From positions 59,784,228 through 59,848,227 of the forward strand of contig NC_088716.1 in the NCBI RefSeq assembly GCF_963576615.1: 64,000 bases of DNA, in the 5' to 3' direction. Position numbers and translations under genes: made by a program. A model generated the notes under the pieces. That model was not told the origin of the DNA and made no database searches. It saw only the letters and a program-made list of their open reading frames with translations. Origin of the DNA: Watersipora subatra. Lineage: Eukaryota > Bryozoa > Gymnolaemata > Cheilostomatida > Watersiporidae. This document shows positions 49,901 through 58,284 of this stretch, one piece after another. The stretch's first letter is position 1. Each line of letters opens with the position of its first letter.

Positions 49901-52900
49901 ACAACACCTGAAAGAGATACAATGCTTGCGCTTTATTTTAGTTCAGCATTATTAAATAATAAAAACAAAATCGAAAACAGATAGGTCATAAAATTTTAGC
50001 TGATGACAAAGCTGAAGTTTATTTTAGTAAGATACATTACATACTGAAACTTAGCCCTAAGTCTGTGTTTAGTAGGCTAAAATCATTTAAATCAGTTAAA
50101 TTCAACATTTATGTTATACATTTGTCTCAAAGGTAAAAACTTTCTACGATACATACTGCGCAGCCGTATTGCGCGTAGTCAACTTACACTGTAATGTTAC
50201 ATTTTATTGCAAATCATAACCGCTAAGTAGACTAAAGTTACTGCAGGTAATTATGGTTACTAAGATTAACATGTTATTTTGTAAAAAAAATTTAGTATGT
50301 ACACATTGTATATAAAATTTTAATGTTTTTCCAATGTGAGTGTTTGCATTAGATAATCACTCTGGGTTTTTATACCACTCTATATGACATTTTCGCCTTA
50401 CGCCGCCAACACTGAAACAGATTAAAATCATACAGTTGTATACCAAATTATTTTTATTGTAATCGTAGCAAAACAGACTTTACTTGGTCATTACTGGCTA
50501 ATTATTCTACCTTTGCATTTGAACACTTTTACAGTTGTTTTATTTTTCCTCCCAATTTATTTCAACTGCACAAAACCTTTTTTTCACGATATGAATTTTA
50601 AAAGTTAAAATGGTAACTGTTGTATATGTTAAATAAAAATAAATTGTTTGTGCAAAGACTTTTTTGCTACTCGGGCAACACCAGCCATTCTTCTAGTGCT
50701 ACTATATAGAAGACCTACCAAGATGGTCACACCCTATAGACATGTAACACCGATGTTGTACGTAATTACAAAGAACAAATATAAGGGTGTCTATTTATAT
50801 GTTTAAACATAAATAGACATTTATGTTTAAACATAAATAGACACCCTTATATTTGTTACATTATTATTACATTTAAGGTTTTCCTATTCATATCTATTTA
50901 TGTTTAAAGGTTGACTTGCAACAAAATTCACATTACAGTTATTTGATATCAAAAGATTCACCTTGTCTTACTCTGTTGTGTTGTAGGTGAAAAATATGTG
51001 GGAATGTGATAACAAGCTCTTAAAAGCTAAAAAAACGAACAGTTAATCGCAGGCACACGAGACCGCCGTAGTTTGAATTCTCTTTCCAAAATGGTTCAAA
51101 TGTGACGTAGTTGTGGTAGATGGTTTTTGTTTACACTTTCATGCAACCTCATTAGTCAAAATATTTTCACAAATATACTTTACGCATTCAATAAAACCAT
51201 GTCTACTGTTCTTACGCGCCTGTTTTATCGTCATTGTGATGCTGTCACTTTTAGCAGTGATATCTTATAACTTACCATAAAATTCATTTAATTTTTTAAC
51301 CTTATCTCGAAGGAGTACATATCATTGTCTGATAACCAAGACGAGCCTGTTGGTCACCTGTGATAATCAAAAAGTGCTGCAAAAATTATTTGCGAAGTAT
51401 TGGGTCACATGATCAGATTACGACTTGCCGATTTGATCAAGTCGAAACAAAGCTGTAAAGTAGCGAGCATCTATATTTGATACGGGGTCTTCAGTAAAAC
51501 TCGAAATGTTTGTCATAAACTAGTGCTACGATAAGTTTTATATTGGGCTTTTTATTGGCCTTTCAATTTACGTGAGAACATCACGTGACAAGACAATAAC
51601 CAAACTGTCATGACTACATCAAAGAAATAAACCGATTCCCATCTACGGCGGCTTTTCATTTTTGAGCTTTTAAGAGCTTGTAATCACATTTCCATATATT
51701 TGGCACCTACAACACAACAGAGTAAGACATAGTGAATCTTTAGATACCAAATAACTGTAATGTGAATTTTGCTGCAAGTCAACCTTTAAACATAAATAGA
51801 CATGAATAAGAAAACCTGGTGTATGCACTATGCACTAAGCAGTATGCACTAAACACTATGCAGTTTTGAAAAAGCAAGCTCGAAAACTTTAGCGTGCTAT
51901 GAACTATTTAGGACATATTAATAAATCATGTTGAAGACATTCAGCACAGAGATAAGAATAAGTGTAGTAATAAGCTTCAACACCCACAAGTATTGTTGTT
52001 GTTATTGTGTGACTGTTATTACTGTTTCATGTAAATAACCTCATTTTACAATAAACTTTTACAGGGGATTGTCCAGATCATCATCATGCATCATGTTCTT
52101 AAACATTTTATTCACACATGGCACATGCATGGATACAGATTTGCTGTGTTGAAAGTTGTTTACCCACCGAAAGATTACAAATCTGGACTCATCATGTCTA
52201 CACGTAACTAACTATTATTATTATCATGTCAATTATGCACGCTATAGTAATAATAATAATATAATTCTCAGTACACCAGTAGCTGCTGTTAGTTGTTACC
52301 TCTCCAATTTCTTCTTTCCAATTATTTTGTCTCTATTTCATGCAGTTAACAGAGACATTGCCTGCTCCAATGACTTCTGTCATGATGCTCGCTGGATAAA
52401 CTCAACACTCGGAGATGTGGCGGTAGACAGACCACCCTTAAAGGATACCGTGTTAATCCCTGTAGGAGGTTATGCTATTATAAGAGTATTCACAGACAAC
52501 CCTGGCTACTGGATGGCTCATTGTCACCAGGCGGAGCATCTGCATGAGGGTAAGACAATTTCAAATGTAGAGTTTTCCCCAATGGAGTACATCATGCATT
52601 TCATGTGCTTTACTATTAGATAGAAATTTGAATGTAAAGCTCTAAAATACCTATCATTTTCTAACAGGAACCTGAAGTTATCTCCTAAAGACTAAAAACT
52701 TCTCATTTCTGCATATTTGTTTGGGTATTTGTAAAACAGTCTATTAGTATTTATATAAGACATGTTTGGCAGGTGGTTGGCTGTCGTAAGTCAATCAAAC
52801 GCTTGCTAGCTGCGAAGGTTTTCATATTTGTAAGTATCTGGTGTTAGCCTTTTAACTCAAGTTGAAATGCTTAGCACCAAATTATAGTGAGCTTATTTTT

Positions 52901-53036
52901 TCGTGAGTTATTATTATATATTATTATATTTTTTTAGTGATTTTTTATTGCAGGAATGGCTATGGTATTAGATGTCAATGGGAAAAGTATTCAAGTACCA
53001 AAAGGTTTTCCTACTTGTGGAAACTTCATCCTCTAG
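34771..53036 (+). CDS. Laccase-like multicopper oxidase gene B (11 exons)
   Basis: Exons: 34771-34941, 39046-39210, 44635-44780, 45516-45727, 46047-46231, 46737-46869, 48456-48690, 48956-49148, 52065-52203, 52346-52549, 52954-53036. They sum to 1866 nt, 621 aa plus stop. The ATG at 34771 gives a signal peptide (MPHLLLLSCLSLSAFG); a GTG 24 nt upstream is in frame but less likely. Copper ligands: HWH 129-131, HSH 173-175, H497/H500/H502, H585-C586-H587, H591 and axial M596. The exon pattern equals gene A from gene A exon 3 to 11. A secreted oxidase of phenolic substrates is expected from the family. It is a tandem duplicate of gene A, separated by 2.7 kb. Confidence 0.92.
37045..37510. repeat. 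Degenerate 27-30-bp minisatellite
   Basis: About 17 copies of GAGAGGTGGTACTGAAGCTA plus GATGTGAGG with many substitutions and length changes, suggesting age. Confidence 0.9.
37800..37970. repeat. About 45-bp tandem repeat, four copies
   Basis: Units of GGTTAATAAGAAAAGATCAA plus TAATCAATAATCACA. Confidence 0.8.
38470..38660 (+). mobile_element. tRNA-derived SINE-like repeat with ACACGGCTCTTATTATA tail
   Basis: Head CTAGTCTGGTGGTGCTGTTA and TACCTGAGTCCAACTCC (B-box-like). The tail GGACAGATGGACAGACACGG then CTCTTATTATA is shared with 45180-45345 in inverse orientation. Confidence 0.55.
39046..39210 (+). CDS. Gene B exon 2
   Basis: Acceptor TATACAG, donor GTAAGT. Encodes NVDMEKGGHLFASPNGTK and YIAINGQMPGPTIEV, start of cupredoxin domain 1. 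Confidence 0.93.
40330..40680. repeat. 24-bp minisatellite
   Basis: About 14 copies of TTTACGATCTTATGTTTTAG plus TCCA. The period is a multiple of three and contains no stop in several frames, which explains long open frames on both strands. Confidence 0.95.
40680..41602. mobile_element. Foldback/TIR element, copy 1
   Basis: Starts TTAAAGGTTGACTTGCAACA and ends GCAAGTCAGGTTTTAA. The two ends are inverted copies over roughly 130 bp (to about 40815 and from about 41465), including GTAGGTGCAAATTATGTGG and its inverse. The possible TTAA at both ends hints at piggyBac-type insertion, but no transposase is present. It is related to 50876-51817 in opposite orientation. Confidence 0.75.
42630..42715. 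repeat. GTATGT/GTACGT microsatellite
   Basis: Hexamer-like repeats of GTGTACGT and GTATGT, imperfect. Confidence 0.85.
43652..43994. mobile_element. MITE related to 33211-33609
   Basis: Starts AAGCCTGGTTTTTATGTCG and ends CGTATATGGGAACCCGGCTT, roughly inverse. GC-richer interior without reading frame. Confidence 0.6.
44635..44780 (+). CDS. Gene B exon 3 (IHWHG copper motif)
   Basis: Acceptor TTTTGTAG, donor AA|GTGAGC. Encodes [19 protein letters not shown] and ends IPPHTSFTYK. The donor context is single copy here, unlike gene A. Confidence 0.94.
45180..45345 (-). mobile_element. tRNA-derived SINE-like repeat
   Basis: The minus strand has A box TGGTCGAGTGGTTCAGC and B-box-like AGTTTGATTCCTG, then a tail with GACAAACGAACAGGCGAACA and CGGCTCTTATTATAG. 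A second partial head lies just upstream at 44960-45065. Confidence 0.6.
45516..45727 (+). CDS. Gene B exon 4 (WYHSH copper motif)
   Basis: Acceptor TTGGTAG, donor C|GTAAGT. Encodes [20 protein letters not shown] and [17 protein letters not shown]. Confidence 0.95.
46047..46231 (+). CDS. Gene B exon 5 (domain 2)
   Basis: Acceptor TTTCTCAG, donor GTAGAT. Nearly identical to gene A exon 6 at the base level. Confidence 0.94.
46737..46869 (+). CDS. Gene B exon 6 (domain 2)
   Basis: Acceptor GCTCACAG, donor G|GTAACA. Encodes [20 protein letters not shown] and LAIGERVNVLVTASQSAG. Confidence 0.93.
46870..48455 (+). other. Intron 6 of gene B
   Basis: Includes a short tRNA-like head (47565-47665) and the TTAAGGCAGG minisatellite at 47880-48030. 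Confidence 0.6.
47880..48030. repeat. TTAAGGCAGG minisatellite
   Basis: Interlaced units of GGCAGGTTAAGGCAGGTTTA and GTCAAGGTAA, period 30 in the centre and 10 at the 3' end. Confidence 0.9.
48456..48690 (+). CDS. Gene B exon 7
   Basis: Acceptor TTGACAG, donor AG|GTTAGC. Encodes [36 protein letters not shown]. Confidence 0.93.
48956..49148 (+). CDS. Gene B exon 8
   Basis: Acceptor ATATTATAG, donor GTAAGT. Encodes [18 protein letters not shown] and the cysteine-rich ACNDTVCNARGCSCTH. Confidence 0.92.
49355..49435. repeat. 18-bp repeat GGTCAGCATCAGTTTATA
   Basis: Four tandem copies with single-base variation. Confidence 0.85.
49490..49650 (-). mobile_element. SINE-like repeat
   Basis: The minus strand head CTTAGCCTGGTGGTTAGGCACG is followed by a body and tail GGACAGACAAACAACAGACA, as in the related copies. 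Confidence 0.5.
50440..50700 (+). repeat. Copy of the CCGGGTA-ended interspersed repeat (partial)
   Basis: Shares AAATTATTTTTATTGTAATC, ATTTCAACTGCACAAAACC and the end CTACTCGGGCAACACCAG with the other copies. Confidence 0.65.
50775..50856. repeat. 82-bp near-perfect palindrome
   Basis: ACAAATATAAGGGTGTCTAT on the left is the exact inverse of the right end, and the centre repeats TGTTTAAACATAAATAGACA. It is only 20 bp from the foldback element, whose outer ends contain the same TCTATTTATGTTTAAA. Confidence 0.9.
50876..51817. mobile_element. Foldback/TIR element, copy 2
   Basis: Left end AGGTTTTCCTATTCATATCT then ATTTATGTTTAAAGGTTGAC; the right end is the inverse of this. The inverted ends exceed 150 bp. 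The interior matches copy 1 (40680-41602) on the opposite strand, including the block GTTTGTCATAAACTAGTGCT. This copy carries about 30 bp more at each end than copy 1. Confidence 0.75.
52065..52203 (+). CDS. Gene B exon 9 (HTWHMHG copper motif)
   Basis: Acceptor TTTTACAG, donor C|GTAACT. Encodes [18 protein letters not shown] with one ligand for each copper type. Confidence 0.94.
52346..52549 (+). CDS. Gene B exon 10 (HCH copper motif)
   Basis: Acceptor TCATGCAG, donor G|GTAAGA. Encodes [16 protein letters not shown]. Confidence 0.95.
52954..53036 (+). CDS. Gene B exon 11 (C-terminus)
   Basis: Acceptor TATTGCAG; starts GMAMVLDVNGKS and ends FPTCGNFIL then TAG. Confidence 0.92.
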
Positions 53037-53292
53037 CAAGTCAAAGTGTCAGTTCAGCCTCTTTGAGTTTGGCTGCTGTAGAATACATATCAGAGCTATG
53101 AGATCTTTTTAATTTAGGACACCGTATTCAACACCACCAACACATGTGCTTTGATCCGAAGTAAATGTACATTCATACTAGACAATTACTTGTATGTCAC
53201 ATTAATATCTTTAGACTATTTCGTGCAGGCAATCATGATGCAATCAGTAATTTTTGGTAACATTTTTCTGTTTGTAAATTTTCAGTTTTGTA

Positions 53293-53298
53293 AATAAA
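53293..53298 (+). terminator. Poly(A) signal of oxidase gene B
   Basis: AATAAA 257 bp after the stop codon, followed by T-rich sequence, giving a short 3' UTR. Confidence 0.55.
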
Positions 53299-53359
53299 AT
53301 TTACAAGATGTTCAATTTTTGGCAAAATATCAAATTTGTATTCAGAAGTAAACTAGTGA

Positions 53360-53545
53360 CAGACAAGACAAAACAGTAAAGTGTATGTTAACAATAAATG
53401 CTAACAGTAAAGTGTATGTTAACAATAAATGCTAACAGTAAAGTGTATGTTAACAATAAATGCTAACAGTAAAGTATATGTTAACAATAAATGTTAACAG
53501 TAAAGTTTATGTTAACAATAAATGTTAACAGTGGAGTGTATGTTA
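53360..53545. repeat. 31-bp minisatellite just after gene B
   Basis: Six copies of ACAGTAAAGTGTATGTTAAC plus AATAAATGCTA. Confidence 0.95.
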
Positions 53546-55479
53546 ACAATATTGAAGTGTTTTTAGCTCTTTGCAGTTAATTGCCAGCTACTCAACCATC
53601 AGGTGTTGGTGTTATTCTTGTTCTATGCTGTCCATTCAGCCATTAAACTTCAAATACATTTGATAATATGACCCGCAGGAGGTGAGTGTGCATAAACAAA
53701 GGTCTCAGCTGAGCTTTAACCTTCAGCCCTGCTGCTCGAGTCTTAAAACTGCCTTTAAGCTACTGTCTGTGAATATCTGCTAGGGTCAGTAGGAACTTTG
53801 TCATAATTTTTTTTATTTTATCTAGTAATTTAATATTTTCTATACTTTTATAAATGGGAGTTGTCATCACATATCTAAAAACTGAGCATTGTAGTGATTC
53901 AACCTTGTGATATTAATTATATTAAAAATGGCCATCAAGCTGAAAACGTGCTTGCATTTAGTATTAGTTGTTAAACTTAAGAATTCTCTTTGGTAGACAG
54001 AAGAGAACTGAGTAACTCTGCAAAAACTTTCAGTCTATTTATGGCTCACACAGGCTGCAATTTCTATTGAATCCCTCTTACTCAAACTCGGGAACCTAAA
54101 CTATATACATTTGGAGTATATTCATAATCAAGCACAAATTTAGGCCAACACCTTAATGAAGCTGTGTACAATGTATGTCCCAAATGTGTTCTGAAGAATT
54201 ACTTACTAATGCATATGTAAGTTAGATGATTGAAAGTGTTATATTTTATATTCAAAATTTCACTTGGCAGCAACTCCATCAAGCATCTTTTCAAAGCTAT
54301 TCAATGACATGGTATAAGATTCATTTTATTCAAAGACTTGCATAGATTAATCGGACCTATTAGATATTGGTATATCGCTGCGATCACGAGCCAATCCTTA
54401 TAACCGTCTAATAATAACTACTATTGAAGAGTGACCATACAACTGTTTCATAATTACATAAACCAAAAACAAATGAAACCTAGTCCACACTCCTCATATT
54501 ATTGATCATATTATTGAAAGAACATTTGTGTTTTCAATGAGCAGAATATTCTTTCTGTCTCTTCATCTGCCATTGGCTGAATCTTGGGTGAACTTTTGTT
54601 CTTCACCAATAGGTTTCATTTCCTCTCCATAATTTTCTGCGTTGTTTGTTTCCTGCAGAGTGTAAGTTCAAGGTGTCAGAGAACCCTATGCTGTTTCAAG
54701 TATCCATTACAAGGTTTGTGTAAATCAAGAAATATCTCCACTTTTAAATTATGTACTTAAAGCATTTGCTTTTAGTCAAGGAATACTGACAGGTATAAAT
54801 AAACTGGACACACTTGATTTTCTGGTATTTAATAATTTTCGGCGCGAACAAGCAAATAGTTTACAAGGTATATTAAAGTTAGCTTTTATGCTAACAAATG
54901 AAATATTAGTTCACTTAATATTTTAGTAAAGTTTTTGCGTACTGCAGGGAATTGTGACACACTAGACACTGCGGTTTTGCTTGAGAACCTGAAGATTCTT
55001 CTCAGCAGGAAGTATGACACAACCATACTTGTTTTGTAAACATATTTTCTATTCTGTATGGTATGATCACAAATCACAGCAGCAACAAACAATAACAACT
55101 CTCCTATAAAAGCCTTTTTTACAAAAGGCCATGCATTACGTATAACACAATGCCATGCATTGTTCGATTTTAAAACTTGTTCAGTTTAGCAACATCATAG
55201 ATATATATACCATATACATCATAGGTATATATATCTATGAGCAACATACACTCCCACTTTGAAGGCATTTAACACTCATCCGCCATTTCATCATACACTG
55301 TAGCTGCACGGATACAGAACAAAAAAGCTGCATGCATGTTTACACAAAGGCCTTTATGTCAGTGATTAATCTGCCAAGTTGCTGTTTGGTATTTGCTATC
55401 ATTGCTTCATGTAATACTGTTTTTATCTTACTTACACTCTCATGTATATTATGTACTGGTTTTTGTCTTGGTCTACCAG
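53546..55479. other. Intergenic, gene B to LTR-like repeat
   Basis: No gene or repeat recognised; AT-rich with a short ATATATACC/GGTATATAT inverted repeat near 55200-55240. Confidence 0.4.
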
Positions 55480-55964
55480 TGTACCTAATGGCGACCCGAC
55501 AGGTCGGCTTACATTAGCTTGCCGTGCCTATAACTGTATGTGATTATAGAAGACCACGTCAACCCTAAGGTCCGTCGTCTGATTAGCTTAGATCGACCTC
55601 TCTTGTCGAGCTTAGGTCGACCCAGTCAGGGCACCTTTAGCTGCTGACCCCCGTAGTCAACCAGCTGACCGATGATGCCTATACTGGTCGACTATCCGGC
55701 ATTAATTCTTGCTGACCGCTCAAGCGAGAAATGAAGAGAGAGTGTATGTGTGTATATAATTGTATTGACTAGATTACAAACAACTGCCCCCACTGCGGCT
55801 ATGCCTTCCTTTATATAGGTTGCAGCTCGCCCATATAAGGGCATAATGACTATATATGGTAATAATGACCATATATGGGTTAATGACGCGGGTTGACTAA
55901 TAATGTAAGTAAGCATGCACTTGAAATGAGCTGTATAATACGAGGAGTAACAAATTTTGCCACA
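55480..55964 (-). repeat. LTR-like repeat
   Basis: On the minus strand it starts TGTGGCAAAATTTG (as does the LTR at 2414), has a TATA box (CCTATATAAAGG near 55819-55808) and ends GGTACA followed by CTGGTAGACC. The interior has GGTCGACCTAAG-type repeats. The middle does not clearly match the other LTR, so family membership rests on the ends and promoter. Confidence 0.4.
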
Positions 55965-55971
55965 ATTATTT

Positions 55972-56240
55972 ACCTTTTATTATTTAATAAACCTTTTATT
56001 ATTTAATAAACCTTTTATTATTTAATAAACCTTTTATTATTTAATAAACCTTTTATTATTTAATAAATCTTTTATTATTTAATAAACCTTTTATTATTTA
56101 ATAAACCTTTTATTATTTAATAAACCTTTTATTATTTAATAAAACTTTTATTATTTAATAAACCTTTTATTATTTAATAAACCTTTTATTATTTAATAAA
56201 CATTTTATTATTTAATAAACTTTTTATTATTTAATAAACC
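55972..56240. repeat. 19-bp minisatellite
   Basis: About 14 copies of AATAAACCTTTTATTATTT, nearly uniform. It lies directly at the start of the LTR-like repeat. Confidence 0.95.
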
Positions 56241-58011
56241 TTAATTATTCTCATTTTTAGTTTTTACTAACATTTTAATTAGACAAAATAAAAGGCAACT
56301 ACAGTCACTACTAAAGGTCTGATCACTTCTGTTGTTAAAATCTCTCAAAATGTGGTGGCAGCAACAAGGTAAATAATACAACATCAGCCAGTCAAATACT
56401 GTCTGCTTGTACACTAAAAATAATTACCAAGTATTTAGTATTGAAAAAGTTTTACTACAAGCCATGGATGGTGTACTGTCAAGAATTGTGCCGGTGACTG
56501 CTTCGCCAGTAAATCAGGCATCTTTTACAAAAAGAAACAGCTTTCTAATCTGCTTGGCCTCACTCATCTAACAAAATTTATTATTTTGTTATTATTATCA
56601 AATAGTTGTCATATATTTTTAAGCAATTAAATATTATTAAAACACTCTGACAAAAAAATTGTTTGAGATTTTTTAAATAAAGTACTGAATACCTTAAATC
56701 ATGTCTTAGAGCCCTGCTTGAGTCTCAAACCATGTTAGAGTTTACATATAAGTTATTAAGGGCGTATAAAAAACATTTTTAGTGAGAACATACATGTACA
56801 TAAAAATCGCAAATGATTATAGAAAAATATTCATACAATTTAAAGTTTTGTCATTTATCAAGCCCATATATTAATTAGTAATCATATAGAATTAATAACA
56901 ACTATTGGTTTTTTGACACTTTGAGCCATCTTTAAATAGAAAACATGATTACATTTCACCACATGTTTATTCTTTGCCATTTCTATTTCTAGATACATAT
57001 CTACAATTATCTTGCTTTAAATTATGCCTCTGATAAGATATTTTCACTTTAAAAACGTTAGTTTGAAATATTAGCCATTATAACACAAATCTCATTTTAT
57101 CTCATTTCAACCAATGAAATTAATTTTTGCTTTTCTAAATTTTCTTTGTTTTCCTTTTTAACAAGGAAGTGTATTTTTTGTCTCTGAGTGAAAGTTTTAT
57201 CACCCGCTTTGCGTTAGTTTTTACTTCATTACAAAATTATTCAGTGCTACACATTAATGCTGCTATTAATGCCGCTCTACGAGACATTCATAATTTACAT
57301 ATTGAAAATGGCAGCCGAGTTGAAGATACTATTTCCTTAGGATTTAATAATCTTTTGTTTATTTTTAATTTTGTTATTTATTCGTTTGTTGCTATACTTA
57401 AACTCTATATCAAACATATTTTTAAGAAATCTTAAACTTTATTGCATGCTTTAAAGAAGTTATAATTTATCACATAACTTATTCACTTTTAAATGTTCCT
57501 TTTTGGGTTGATATCTGTACAACACTTTCAGCGAATGCGATTGATCTCAGTAAGGTATTTAGACATAAATCTAAGTAAACTTGTAGCCTTTTGGGTTTGT
57601 AGCTTACATAACAAAGCATAGGGGTTAAGATCTTCCTACCTTATGGGATACCATATAATATCACCAACATGTACTGAACTTGACACACTGAACACACGCT
57701 GAACTTTGTTTTAGCCTAAACTAAGTCATAATACACGACCATGTGTGTCAGTGATCTCTTGCGCTGATATAAGCTAATATTATATTTGCTTAATATATAT
57801 GAGCATCGTAAGGAACCAATAAGTAATTGCCTTAACTGATGATCATCCTAAGATCAAACGATGATAAGTTTATAATACGTTTACTTTGACAAGATTGGTT
57901 CTAGAGTAGGCTATCTAGTGTACCAGTCTAAGTTGTAGTCGTGTTCTCCTGCATGCTGCGATAAAGTTTTTAGTTTTATGTAAATGTAAAATGTCCTTAC
58001 ACTAGGCTAAG
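56241..58011. other. Intergenic, AT-rich
   Basis: Nothing recognised. An 88-codon open frame at 57169-57435 has no family resemblance that I can see. Confidence 0.4.
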
Positions 58012-58017
58012 TTTATT
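58012..58017 (-). terminator. Poly(A) signal of the FLVCR-like gene
   Basis: AATAAA on the minus strand (TTTATT on plus) about 170 bp after the stop codon. Confidence 0.45.
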
Positions 58018-58183
58018 TATCACTGTCGTGATAGTATTTCATGTTTTATGAGACTTGTCTGCGTGTCCACGTAGCCATGAAATCTGTCCTCTACTCGTAT
58101 AAATGGGGTATAAAACTTATCTCTCTATTTGAACTATCACTAGATTTGTCTCTTGTCAGTTACTCTTTATAACATTTACATTC

Positions 58184-58284
58184 CTATCGCACACTCAGGC
58201 AATTCATATTCCCACTCCATCCATTACTTACATAAATGTGTTGCCGCTCCGCCCTTTGTCGAAAAAGATTGTTCTTTATCCCGA
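58184..58284 (-). CDS. FLVCR-like terminal exon
   Basis: Strong acceptor TTTCCTTTTGCAG; G|TC GGG ATA continues [18 protein letters not shown] and ends MNCLSVR, TAG. An alternative acceptor near 58333 would give only five residues and is less likely. Confidence 0.75.

Larger units (their letters stand above)
49149..52064 (+). other. Intron 8 of gene B
   Basis: Holds an 18-bp repeat (49355-49435), a SINE-like repeat (49490-49650), an interspersed-repeat copy (50440-50700), a palindrome (50775-50856) and a foldback element (50876-51817). Confidence 0.65.

Noticed and set aside
57169..57435. Plus-strand 88-codon frame between gene B and the FLVCR-like gene
   Set aside because: AT-rich and hydrophobic by composition; no recognised domain, promoter or neighbour exon.
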